Shown here: one piece after another, positions 1 to 9,174 of the stretch
Layout: each line of letters starts with the position of its first letter
How positions within the stretch are numbered: the first letter of the stretch is position 1
NCBI RefSeq assembly: GCF_009909185.1
Contig: NZ_JAAAMV010000001.1
Location: 864,983-928,982, forward strand
Source: Paenibacillus glycinis
Lineage (GTDB): Bacteria > Bacillota > Bacilli > Paenibacillales > Paenibacillaceae
DNA length: 64,000 nucleotides
Direction of reading: 5' to 3'
Position numbers and translations under genes: made by a program
The notes under the pieces: model-generated
What the model was told of the DNA's origin: nothing
What the model saw: only the letters and a program-made list of their open reading frames with translations
Database searches by the model: none

Positions 1-3000
1 TGACGATTCGAATGCTCTCCTTCGCATATGCGCCAAACTTCGCAGCGTCGGCATAGGCATGGGAATTGCTTGAAGTCGGCGCCTGCAAGCCGGCGAGCTT
101 CAATGACCTTGCCAGCATGACGCTCAAATCTTGGCGCGTCATGATTGCGTTCGGGTTGAATACGCCATTCTCGCCCGTAACAAGCCCGGCCGCATATGCC
201 GTCGCCACGTCGGAAGCGAACCAGTCACCGCTCTTCACGTCGTCAAATGGAGCCGCCGCCGCTTGCGCCGATAAACCAAGCGCACGAACGAGCATGGACG
301 CGAACTGCGCGCGCGTAACGTTCGCTTTTGGCGAGAACGTACTCGCTGTCGTACCATTCACCAGGAATTTCTCCGCAAGCGATTGAATTTGATCCTGCGC
401 CCAGGACTTGTCGATATCCGTAAACGCCGCTTGTCTGATGGCCGCAGCATAAACAGAGAAGCCCGGACGACGAATCGTCGCAAGGGATGCGCCATCAGCC
501 GTTGTCGTCATCTTCGCAGGAACCGGATTGACTATGCCGTTCTCCAGATAAAGCGCGCCGGCATGACTTGCGTCGATTCCACCGTCGATAAGGAACGATC
601 TTGCCGCTGCTTCGTCCGCTTTCAGTTTCAACGGCGTTGACACGCCGTTGCTTGCTGCGCTCGCTTCGAAGACATACGGCGTTCCAAGAACGGCCGCGCC
701 TTTCACTTGCTTCTCAAACTCGGCTTTGCCTTCTTCGTCCTGCTTAATCGTCAAGACGAGATCCGCGCCGGCTGCGGCTTGTTCGATTGCCGATAACGGC
801 AAGGCAATTGCCGCCTCGTTCCACGCGAAGACAATCGCGCCCGTCAGAGCCGCTTCTTTTAATTTCCCGACTTGATCCGCGCGAAGCGTCAATTGAGCGG
901 CATTCGCTTCGTGGGAAGCCGCTCCGATTAGCAACGCAACGGACGACTTCGCCTCTTGCAGCGCAGCCTGCAGATCTTCATCCTTGACGAATACGGACAA
1001 TTGCGAAGCTTGCAAACTCGTTTGAGCATCAAGCTCGATGCTCGCCTGTCCGCTCTCCATGACCGACGAAGCAACTTCCTCGTTATAGGCCGGCTTGACC
1101 GGTCCCGGCAAGTTCGGATATGGCCCCGTTCCCGTCCCCGTACCCGGGTCTGGCGTTCCTGCGCCAGGTTCTTCGCTCATGTAGAATGTCTTAAAGGCAG
1201 CGCTCTGATCGACCAGCTCCATGTCCTTGTTATAGACGGACCCGATCAGGACAACCTTGTATCGGCCTTCCGGAAGCTGCCGGATCGCGTTATTGCCTGT
1301 ATCCAAGAAAATTCCTTCATTATAAGAACCCGAGAATCCGGAAAGGAAAAAGTCCGACGGAAGCGGATTTAATGCATCCGTCTCTTCGTCCATGTCAAAA
1401 GATTCGGCCAGAATGCCTAATAATCGGTTATTCATATCGTAAATTGCCGCTAATAGATGATTGACTTTGCCTGACGGCAAGGATGCCGTAATATCGATCG
1501 GCGCCTCCTTGGACACCTGCGTACTGCTGATCGCGAAATCTTGGATCATGAAATCGTTGTCTTCCGATTCTTTGCCGACGTGAATGACGAAAGGCAAGTG
1601 CAGAGAAGGCTGGCCGGCGCTTTCCAGCAAAACCTCGCCCTCGTATACGCCGACTTTCGCTTTCGAGCTTGCCGCTGCGCTAAGATTGAATGCCAAGCTG
1701 TCGGCTGCGCCGATTTGGACGCGATTACCCGAAAGCCCTTCTAGTTTGACCGTGATCGCGCCGGGATCCGGCGTCGGTATGGGATCATGAGGGTCGGAAG
1801 TAACCGTTGAATGCATGACGACCTTGGCATTATAGGCAACGGATGAATCGGATAAATTCTTAACGCCGAGCGGCTTCTTCACCGCTTCCGCGCCCGGCTG
1901 CAGCATGCCAAAGCTCACGCTGCTCGCTTCGCCCGGAATCTCGGTCGGGTTCATCTTATTGTCGTAGATCGTAATGGTATCCAGCGATTCAATGATGGCG
2001 CGCGTATCAATCGCCCTGATTACGTTCACTCGTCCCGCGCCTTGCGAATAAACATCGTATTGCGTACCCTCTTCATTCGAAAGCGTTTCCGCGGTATTGG
2101 CAAGCGCCGCGCGAATGTCCGTCGGCGTCCAATCCGGATGCGCTTGTTTGATAAGCAATGCGAGGCCCGCGACGTGCGGCGTCGCCATGCTCGTGCCGCT
2201 CAACTTCGAGTAAGCTTTATCATAGTTCGCGCCATAACCGGGCACGGTCGAGAAGATTTGAACGCCCGGGGCCGTCAGATCCGGCTTTATTCCATAATCG
2301 CCGTCGGAGTTCGGACCGCGGGAGCTGAAATCCGCCATCCGATCTCCGGCCAAATCCGAAAATCCGAAGTCTTTCTGCATCGTGAACCGAAAGGCTTGAC
2401 CGGGATTGTCTCGCAATTCTCGAGCCAACGCGCGCCCCATCTGACCCGGCATATCGAAGGTCGGCACATAATCATACGTATCTCCCAAGAAAGCGATCGG
2501 ACCTATCGGACCGTTTCGGCCGGGGATATCGTCTGCTAGATTAGGCTCGGATAGCTGCTGCGCATTTTGAATCGCATCGCCGTTGAAGATGATGACGGCC
2601 TTCGCGCCGTGTTTGGCTGCTTCTTTCACTTTCTCGTCGAAGGAATAGATGCCGCGAGAAACGAAAACAACTTTACCGGCCACGGAATCATCGTCAAGAC
2701 CCAAATCCGAATAACTGTATTTACCGCCAAGTCCGGCGTACACGCCTTGAATCGGACCCGTACCGAACATTTCGTTGAAGTTCTCTCCTTCCGTCTTCCA
2801 AGCCATCAAGCTTAAGCGTGCATCTTCCGTCATCGAGCCGACTTCGCTGCGTACGCTGCCCGATACGCGAACGCCGTTGCTCGTAACTGCGCCGACGGAG
2901 ATCGCGAACGGAGCGGATGCCGGCGAGCCCATGGAATAGTAGTACTGCTGCCCCGCGCCGGCGTTGCCATTGGCCACCACCGCGACCACGCCGGCAAGAA

Positions 3001-4045
3001 CGGCGTTGTTCACCGCAATGGCGTCGGGGGAAGCCGGATCCTTCTCCAGGTCGCTTCCCAGCGAAAGGTTAATCACGTCCATCTTATCCTCTACGGCATG
3101 CTCGATTCCATCGATGACTTGGGCGGAAGTACCGCCATCCGGCCCCAGTACTTTATAGGCATATAAGCTAGCTTGATAAGCAACGCCTTTCTGCACGAGA
3201 TTGGCGTTCGGGTTAGATGCCGTACCCGCTATCGTACCGGATACATGAGTGCCGTGGTACGACCCTTCGGAAATATCCGTCGGTAGGTCCTCATAGGGAT
3301 CGTCGTCCTGATTGATCGCATCGTAGCCGCCTTCGGCGTAATTGCCCGCGAGGTCGGGATGCAAGTAGTCGATCCCCGTATCGATAACGCCGACCTTCAA
3401 GTTCTTGCCCGTCAATCCGCGTTCCCAAGCATCCAGAACGCCGATCTGCTTCAGCGGGACCGTATCGATAGCCGTAGATCCTGTCGCCGTTTGATAGCTT
3501 TCGGGCAGGTCGGCCGGATAATAGATCACGTTCGGATGTATGGATTTCACGCCCGGCAGCTTGGCCAGCATCGGGATCTGGTCGGCGCGAACCGTGACCT
3601 CCATCCCGTTCAGTACCGTGTTGAACTTTCGTTCGATCTTCATCGGAATCCGATTCGACTGCGCGCCGCGCACGAACTTGTCCTGCTCGGATTGCACGGC
3701 CGCCTCCGTAGATTCCGCCGCCAACGCCTTGTAGCCAAGCCGGGCCGCATATTGCCCGACGGCAATCGGTTCGCCGCTCAGCTGAATAATGACGCGAATC
3801 TCGTTCCTTGAAGCCGTATTGATGCTATCGGCCACGTAAGCTGCGCCGGGAGCCGAAGCGGAACTTCTTGCTTCCGGGCCGGCCTCGTTCAATAAACGGC
3901 CAGCCTCCTGGATGCTCGCTTGCGTAATGAATGATTTCTCTCCATGAACGGCATTCGCGACGGGAAGATTCGGAAATGCGAGACTTCCGGCCAACAACGA
4001 GACCGTTGCGATCGAAAGCGGTTTTTTAAGCGGTGATCGTTTCAC
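1..4045 (-). CDS. SLH-anchored S8 (subtilisin-like) serine peptidase, C-terminus cut by window edge
   Basis: Secreted cell-surface endopeptidase, at least 1348 codons. I read it from a GTG start preceded by GAGGT at 8 nt. A signal peptide (KRSPLKKPLSIATVSLLAG) is followed by an I9-type inhibitor prodomain (about residues 60-165). The S8 catalytic domain has all its residues: Asp222 in IDTGIDY, His264 in HGTHVSGT, oxyanion Asn361 in VANGN and Ser619 in SGTSMATPH. A PA-type insert lies at about 425-530, between His and Ser. Fibronectin/Ig-like regions follow, and then SLH repeats: two complete ones (motifs NVTRAQFASML and IMTRQDLSVML) and the start of a third at the window edge. SLH repeats bind pyruvylated secondary wall polymer, so the enzyme is probably held on the wall. 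It lies 43 bp downstream of the degenerate subtilase gene and probably shares its transcript. Confidence 0.93.
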   Translation of the reverse strand, partial: MKRSPLKKPLSIATVSLLAGSLAFPNLPVANAVHGEKSFITQASIQEAGRLLNEAGPEARSSASAPGAAYVADSINTASRNEIRVIIQLSGEPIAVGQYAARLGYKALAAESTEAAVQSEQDKFVRGAQSNRIPMKIERKFNTVLNGMEVTVRADQIPMLAKLPGVKSIHPNVIYYPADLPESYQTATGSTAIDTVPLKQIGVLDAWERGLTGKNLKVGVIDTGIDYLHPDLAGNYAEGGYDAINQDDDPYEDLPTDISEGSYHGTHVSGTIAGTASNPNANLVQKGVAYQASLYAYKVLGPDGGTSAQVIDGIEHAVEDKMDVINLSLGSDLEKDPASPDAIAVNNAVLAGVVAVVANGNAGAGQQYYYSMGSPASAPFAISVGAVTSNGVRVSGSVRSEVGSMTEDARLSLMAWKTEGENFNEMFGTGPIQGVYAGLGGKYSYSDLGLDDDSVAGKVVFVSRGIYSFDEKVKEAAKHGAKAVIIFNGDAIQNAQQLSEPNLADDIPGRNGPIGPIAFLGDTYDYVPTFDMPGQMGRALARELRDNPGQAFRFTMQKDFGFSDLAGDRMADFSSRGPNSDGDYGIKPDLTAPGVQIFSTVPGYGANYDKAYSKLSGTSMATPHVAGLALLIKQAHPDWTPTDIRAALANTAETLSNEEGTQYDVYSQGAGRVNVIRAIDTRAIIESLDTITIYDNKMNPTEIPGEASSVSFGMLQPGAEAVKKPLGVKNLSDSSVAYNAKVVMHSTVTSDPHDPIPTPDPGAITVKLEGLSGNRVQIGAADSLAFNLSAAASSKAKVGVYEGEVLLESAGQPSLHLPFVIHVGKESEDNDFMIQDFAISSTQVSKEAPIDITASLPSGKVNHLLAAIYDMNNRLLGILAESFDMDEETDALNPLPSDFFLSGFSGSYNEGIFLDTGNNAIRQLPEGRYKVVLIGSVYNKDMELVDQSAAFKTFYMSEEPGAGTPDPGTGTGTGPYPNLPGPVKPAYNEEVASSVMESGQASIELDAQTSLQASQLSVFVKDEDLQAALQEAKSSVALLIGAASHEANAAQLTLRADQVGKLKEAALTGAIVFAWNEAAIALPLSAIEQAAAGADLVLTIKQDEEGKAEFEKQVKGAAVLGTPYVFEASAASNGVSTPLKLKADEAAARSFLIDGGIDASHAGALYLENGIVNPVPAKMTTTADGASLATIRRPGFSVYAAAIRQAAFTDIDKSWAQDQIQSLAEKFLVNGTTASTFSPKANVTRAQFASMLVRALGLSAQAAAAPFDDVKSGDWFASDVATAYAAGLVTGENGVFNPNAIMTRQDLSVMLARSLKLAGLQAPTSSNSHAYADAAKFGAYAKESIRIV

Positions 4046-4088
4046 GTTCAGTTACCTCATTTCGGATCATAATATAAGGCCGTTGCCG

Positions 4089-7000
4089 CTATTTTAAATT
4101 TTCGATTTCCAAACCTTCGATCGTGACCATACGGTTGCTGGACTTCGGATTCGCATCGCCTGCGTGCATGATCCTGATCGTGTGCTGTCCGTCCGATAGA
4201 TCGCCGGAGGTGAAGACAGGCACCTGATCCTGCGGCTTCTCGCTGTACAGATCGATCGGCGCTGGCGTTACGGAACGGCCGTCGATCATCACGTTCACTT
4301 TACCGCGGTTGTTGCCCCGCGAAGACCACAGCGTCACTTTCGTGCCATGGAAAGGATATTCCGAGTAGCTGCCCGGCGTCGTCGTATAGAGCTGCGAACC
4401 GTCGGCGTATTTCGCGTCGTATTGAATGACCCATGGACCGGCTTGCGTGGAAGATTTAGCCGTCGGCGATAGGAAGCTGGATACCTTGAAGGCATCCACG
4501 TTAAACGCCCAGAATTTTTCTTCTCCATAACTGATCGTCCGAATCTCAACGGCGTGATGGCCATTCGCGAGTACTTGTCTAAATAAGGACTGCCTAAATT
4601 TCGGCTGCTTGCTATATAAATTCACAAAACCCGCTTGAATGCCATCGATGTAAACCTCTGCGTTTCCTTGATTTTCGTTTGTCGCGCCAATCCATTCAAA
4701 CAAATTGCCCCTGAATCCGAATTTGACGGAACCCTGTCCGGTCAGCTGTTTGATGGAGCCGTTCGAGTAATCCGCTCCGGTTACCGTCTGCCAATCGCCC
4801 TCGTAAGTCAGGGATGGGTCGCTGTCCTCGAGCACAACGGATGAATTGCCATTATCCACGTTCAGCGTGTATTGCCCTGCGCCTGCAACGGCGAAGACAT
4901 TGATATAATAAGTGCCCGATTGCGCTGCACGGTACGTGATCGATTCGGCGGATGTGCCCGGCTTCTCGGAATAGGCGACGGCGCCTTCCTTGCCGGCTAC
5001 GGTCGTTGCCGAAGGATCGTACAAGACGAGATCGAAATCCGTGCCGGCATCCCCTGTAAGTGACAGCGTCACTTCTTCGCCGGCGTGCAGCTCGATGGCA
5101 TATACGTGATTCGGATCTTGCTTGCTATCCAGCTTGTTCGAGATAGAGGGATCGATCAAGCTCATGCCCGGAATGTCCTTGTTCCAAAGGGCACGGTAGG
5201 CGCTAATGAACTTCCCGGTCGCCGAGAATGAATAATTGGTACGCGGCATGGTCTTGCCGCTCGTCATGATGCGCTGCTTCACGTCCAACGCGCTCATGTC
5301 CGGGTAGACGCTTTGAACGAGTCCCGCCACGCCGGCCGCATAAGCCGCGGCAAATATAGTCCCCTGTGCGTACGCATAGTCACCGCTGCTGTTTTTCAGG
5401 TTAATCGTCGTCATTTCCGGTTTACTGCTTACGATGGTGTCGATATATAATGAAACGTCCGGCAGTCTATACGTCTGACCATCGAAAATCGTGCCTGGAA
5501 CGCCCCAGCCCTTGGATATCCAACCGCCTTCGCCGGCAATCTGAACACCTAGCACGTCTATCGCGAAGTTGGAATCCGCAATGGCATCCAGCGAGTTCTG
5601 CCCCGTAAGCAGCAAATGTCCATGGCCGTTTAAATAGGCGGTCAAGTTGGCTTGATCCTTTGCGTTAACGAGAACATCGCTGTCGCGGTCGCCTGCCGCA
5701 CCGGTAAACCAAATCACGATGTCGTACCCCTGCAATTTACTGAGCGAAGGTCCATCAGCCGTCATGCTCTCCGTCGTGAAGGTGTCATAGGCATAGTTCG
5801 CGTTCGTAAGCAGCTGTTCATAGATTTGCTGATCCGGTGATTCACCGGGAATACCGATGCCTGAATCGCTGCCGCTAACGCCTCCGCCGCCATTATCGCG
5901 CACGCTGTCATTAACGAGCAGCACTGTCGGTATGGCATCGCCGTTTTCGTCTTTCATGCCCTCTTTCAAATAGTCCATCGAGAGATTGAACATATCCTGC
6001 CGTTGCGCCGCGTATTCAGGCTGATCGTCGGGAATCTCCTCGAATCCGATGCTGCTGAAGAACGCTTTGTACTTGCCGGGGTTATCGATTTGGGCTGCAT
6101 ATCCGAAGTCGATGCCTAGATTCGTAGATGCGATCAATTCCGAAGGCGCCGAGACATCGATGGATTCCTTGCCGATCGCCGCAAGGTCCGATGGATTGCC
6201 TAGTATGTTGGCACCGGAGACCGTTAATAGATTGGGGCTCGCATAGGAAGCCGGATAGACAGGATTCACGTCAATGTTCAGTATGTTATTGTTGATACGA
6301 TCCCCTGACGGAGCCACGAACAACATTCGAGAAGCATTGATCGCCTCTTCGACGTATCTGCTTTTGTACGTGTAGACAAAGCTGAACATCGCGATCTTAA
6401 CGCGGTTTTCTTCCGCGTAATGAATCGCTTCCACGATATCCGTATACCGGCCGCCTTTTTTCGTCATCACCTTGAGCGGCATTACTTTAACGTCAGGCGC
6501 GACGCCGGCAATGCCTTCATCGTTATTCCACTTCGCTGCGATTTGGCCGGCCGCTACCGTACCGTATGCGTCCGAATAGCTGTCGCTCGTATCGAACAAG
6601 GAATGATCCCCGTTCGCGAAGTCCCAACCGTTGAGGTCATCTATAAGTCCGTTGCCGTCGTCGTCTACTCCGTTGTCCGGAATTTCGCCCTTATTCTCCC
6701 AGATCTGCCCATCCAAGTCCGAGACATCAATCTTCGCGCCGCCGCCAATGATTGCAATCGTGATATTCCCGCTGCCCTTGGTGATGCCCCAAGCTTCCGG
6801 CAAATCCATGTCCATATCCGGCGTACCGCCGGGAACCGTGCCATCCTTCAAGGCCTGGCCGGTATTGTGCAAGCCCCACTGCTCGTTAAAGAGCGGATCG
6901 TTCGGGAACTGCGGTACCCTGCCGTCCGCCGTATCGGCCGAATCGGAAGAGATGGCTGCCGATGTCGACGCTTGTGCCGATTCATCCATGCGCCGGGAAG

Positions 7001-7487
7001 TCTGAGGGCCGAGCGCGTTAGGCACCATGTAATTCGGTTCTGCGTAGAGCACGTTCGGATCCTTCAGCAACTCTTCGATAACGTTAGGTACGTCGGCATC
7101 CTCCCCGAGCTGAAGCAGCTCCGCATTCGGAACCGGTAACGGACTCGAGCCTGTAATTTGCGCAGATACCGAATTGACGCGCGAGGAGGCCTCCGACTTG
7201 TACTTCACGATGACTTGGTCCGGAGCATACTCCGGCAACTCTGGCAGCAAGCCGGCATATTCGAGCTGCCCGCCGGATGTTGGCGGTTCTTGCGGCTCAG
7301 CGTTCATATCCGGATCCATGGATTCCTCTTGGTTGCGTTCGGCGGCTTGTACCTGCTTCATCTGGCTTTTCCTAAGCGGATCGTGCGTTTGATCGTGAGA
7401 TTGCATGGCTAACGCCGGCGATACTAAACCGAATGCCAGCATCGCGGCGATTAGTGATGCCGTCATTTTTCTGTTTTTCTTGCTCAA
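4089..7487 (-). CDS. Secreted subtilase-fold protein with all catalytic residues replaced (pseudo-peptidase)
   Basis: 1132 aa, TTG start with AAGGAAGTGA upstream. Signal peptide at 1-28, fervidolysin-like prodomain at about 85-155 (YAPDQVIVKYK to VLYAEPNY), and the S8 fold from DPLFNEQWGLHNTGQ near 197. Aligning its motifs with the neighbouring active enzyme gives Asp to Gly248 (IIGGGAK), His to Tyr308 (AYGTVAAGQIAA), oxyanion Asn to Asp396 (VAPSGD) and Ser to Ile711 (QGTIFAAAYAAGVAGL). The surrounding fold motifs stay readable. An inserted Rossmann-like domain (about 520-655, IVIWFTG, GHLLLTGQN) splits the subtilase fold. A PPC domain (about 795-890) and two similar beta-sandwich modules (wall or sugar binding, inferred) complete the C-terminus. 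It cannot be a normal serine protease. A binding, chaperone or substrate-presenting role for the downstream active peptidase is an inference. Confidence 0.9.
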   Translation of the reverse strand: MSKKNRKMTASLIAAMLAFGLVSPALAMQSHDQTHDPLRKSQMKQVQAAERNQEESMDPDMNAEPQEPPTSGGQLEYAGLLPELPEYAPDQVIVKYKSEASSRVNSVSAQITGSSPLPVPNAELLQLGEDADVPNVIEELLKDPNVLYAEPNYMVPNALGPQTSRRMDESAQASTSAAISSDSADTADGRVPQFPNDPLFNEQWGLHNTGQALKDGTVPGGTPDMDMDLPEAWGITKGSGNITIAIIGGGAKIDVSDLDGQIWENKGEIPDNGVDDDGNGLIDDLNGWDFANGDHSLFDTSDSYSDAYGTVAAGQIAAKWNNDEGIAGVAPDVKVMPLKVMTKKGGRYTDIVEAIHYAEENRVKIAMFSFVYTYKSRYVEEAINASRMLFVAPSGDRINNNILNIDVNPVYPASYASPNLLTVSGANILGNPSDLAAIGKESIDVSAPSELIASTNLGIDFGYAAQIDNPGKYKAFFSSIGFEEIPDDQPEYAAQRQDMFNLSMDYLKEGMKDENGDAIPTVLLVNDSVRDNGGGGVSGSDSGIGIPGESPDQQIYEQLLTNANYAYDTFTTESMTADGPSLSKLQGYDIVIWFTGAAGDRDSDVLVNAKDQANLTAYLNGHGHLLLTGQNSLDAIADSNFAIDVLGVQIAGEGGWISKGWGVPGTIFDGQTYRLPDVSLYIDTIVSSKPEMTTINLKNSSGDYAYAQGTIFAAAYAAGVAGLVQSVYPDMSALDVKQRIMTSGKTMPRTNYSFSATGKFISAYRALWNKDIPGMSLIDPSISNKLDSKQDPNHVYAIELHAGEEVTLSLTGDAGTDFDLVLYDPSATTVAGKEGAVAYSEKPGTSAESITYRAAQSGTYYINVFAVAGAGQYTLNVDNGNSSVVLEDSDPSLTYEGDWQTVTGADYSNGSIKQLTGQGSVKFGFRGNLFEWIGATNENQGNAEVYIDGIQAGFVNLYSKQPKFRQSLFRQVLANGHHAVEIRTISYGEEKFWAFNVDAFKVSSFLSPTAKSSTQAGPWVIQYDAKYADGSQLYTTTPGSYSEYPFHGTKVTLWSSRGNNRGKVNVMIDGRSVTPAPIDLYSEKPQDQVPVFTSGDLSDGQHTIRIMHAGDANPKSSNRMVTIEGLEIENLK

Positions 7488-8358
7488 GCCTCGTCACTTC
7501 CTTCGCTATAAATGTCAATCGTACCGAGAATAATCCGTGTAAATGGTCATCTCGTCGGCCGGTAACGGCGCGTTGCGCAACGTACCGCGTTCCGGTCCCC
7601 ACCGCATCCTAAGGCTCGAAGATTAATGTCATGTTTACGTTATTAAACCTGACAAATTTCACCCAATTACTGAGAGGATTATATAGCTCCGATTTTCATA
7701 GCGTCAACAAGTTTCATTTTTCAAACTTTTAAGCGACATCCACTATTTATCTCACGTGTTTAGTTATATTGATTAACATAAATTCTTGAATTCGCGCCTC
7801 ATAATCACGATTATCGTGATTCCAAGTGGATGTCCCCTTCGCTTTGATCGCTTCACGACCGTACTTTCGTTTTCATAAACCATGCTATGAATATAGAAGC
7901 AATCCATAAGAGCATTTCGTCCCGGTCGTCCAAAATAACCGGCGATTCCCGCCCGGTTTCCATGACAGCCTCAAACCGCCCTGTTCATCCCTGTCTAACT
8001 TCTTTCATTAAATAGATAACAAAAGCTCAGGCCATTCATAAATTTATTTATTGATTTCACGCAGTAAGATCAATTCGGGCATTGTGGAATCCGGCGGCTC
8101 ACCGGTCATGGACCGCCCCTCCGCGCCAATCCTAGGCATAAAATTATTCAACCTGCATCGCGTCATCCATAAAAAATCTTTTTATTGCGATTTTCCACGT
8201 CTCCAGGGCTGCACAAAAAAAAGCCGGCATTGGCCGGCTTCCATGAACGGACGAATATTCTCCCGCTGCTTCGCTCTATAAGTCTCGTGATACAGCTTCA
8301 TGATACAGCACACTTCTCGCGTCAACCTATTCGCAGGGCTTGCAACCTATAAAATCGC
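7488..8358. other. Intergenic region, no gene seen
   Basis: About 870 bp between the TTG start of the pseudo-peptidase and the end of the alicyclic-acid-type operon. The part next to the peptidase gene is AT-rich and should hold its promoter. I saw no convincing coding frame. The only clear element is the operon terminator near 8213-8240. Confidence 0.6.
8213..8240 (-). terminator. Rho-independent terminator of the 8.4-15.3 kb operon
   Basis: Read on the minus strand, AAGCCGGC/GCCGGCTT arms with a short loop are followed by a run of eight T. It lies about 120 bp past the stop of the SDR gene, the last gene of the operon. Confidence 0.85.
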
Positions 8359-9168
8359 CTATCGTCCATCCGGACCGTAAGCGATCAAGGTCAGACCGCC
8401 GTCGACCCCGAGCACCTGCCCCGTAATGAAGCCGGCTGCCTCCGCGGCCAGGAACAACGCGACATGGGCGACGTCTTCCGGCTGCGTCAACCGCCCGAGC
8501 GGCGTGCGGCCGATCACGTTCGCTTTAAAAGTATCGAACGTATCCTTGGCGTAAAAGCGCACGGAATCCGTCTCCACCACGCCGGGCGAAATCACGTTGG
8601 CCGTAATGCCCTTCGGACCCAGCTCCGCCGCCAGGTACCTCGTCAGCGACTCCAAGGCCGACTTCGCTGAACCGATGGTGGAATAATTGGGCAGCGCGAA
8701 CTGGCTTCCGAGACTGGATACCGTCAAGATGCGGCCCGCTCTTCCTTCCATCAGCGGTACCGCGCGCTGCACGGCGTGCAGCACGCTCTTGACGACGACT
8801 TGATACGTGCGGTCGATATGGTAATCCTTCGTTTCCATGACGGGCTTGAACGCCGTGGCGGCAGCGTTCGCCATCAAGACGTCCAGCGCTCCCCACGTAT
8901 CCGTAATCTCGTCGAACATCGCGTCGATCTCGGCCGGCGATTCCAGCTCGGCTTTACAGACAAGCGCTTCCACGCCAAGCGCACGCACTTCATTCGCCGT
9001 CGCTTGGGCGGCATCCGCATCCCGGCGGTAATGGATCGCCACGTCCGCCCCTTCCTTCGCGAACGCGAGCGCCGTCGCTCGGCCGATGCCTCGCGAGCTG
9101 CCGGTGATCAGTACTTTTTTTCCGATAAACGAAGCTGACAATGTCCCCACGTCCCTCTCTGATAACAT
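8359..9168 (-). CDS. Short-chain dehydrogenase, FabL/ChcA-like enoyl reductase
   Basis: About 269 aa. The Rossmann motif GSSRGIGRA (23-31) and NAAA at 101 mark a classical SDR. The active site is Tyr162-x6-Lys169 (NYSTIGSAK) after SSLGS. This Y-x6-K spacing is typical of FabI/FabL-type enoyl reductases, not the Y-x3-K of ordinary SDRs. The whole sequence reads like Bacillus FabL (LTRYLAAELGPK). ChcA, the 1-cyclohexenylcarbonyl-CoA reductase of cyclohexanecarboxylate pathways, is an SDR of the same general kind. As last gene of an operon with an EPSPS-like enzyme, a CoA ligase and a dienoyl-CoA reductase, reduction of a cyclohexenyl-CoA is the likely job (inference); an accessory FabL is the alternative. 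The start is uncertain: the ATG at 9168 lies 6 bp after the previous stop, and a TTG about 30 bp downstream follows a GGGG-rich site. Confidence 0.85.
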   Translation of the reverse strand: MLSERDVGTLSASFIGKKVLITGSSRGIGRATALAFAKEGADVAIHYRRDADAAQATANEVRALGVEALVCKAELESPAEIDAMFDEITDTWGALDVLMANAAATAFKPVMETKDYHIDRTYQVVVKSVLHAVQRAVPLMEGRAGRILTVSSLGSQFALPNYSTIGSAKSALESLTRYLAAELGPKGITANVISPGVVETDSVRFYAKDTFDTFKANVIGRTPLGRLTQPEDVAHVALFLAAEAAGFITGQVLGVDGGLTLIAYGPDGR

Positions 9169-9174
9169 CGAATT

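Noticed and set aside
6420..7139. 239-aa plus-strand open frame
   Set aside because: Opposite the pseudo-peptidase gene, whose minus frame has a signal peptide and clear domains.
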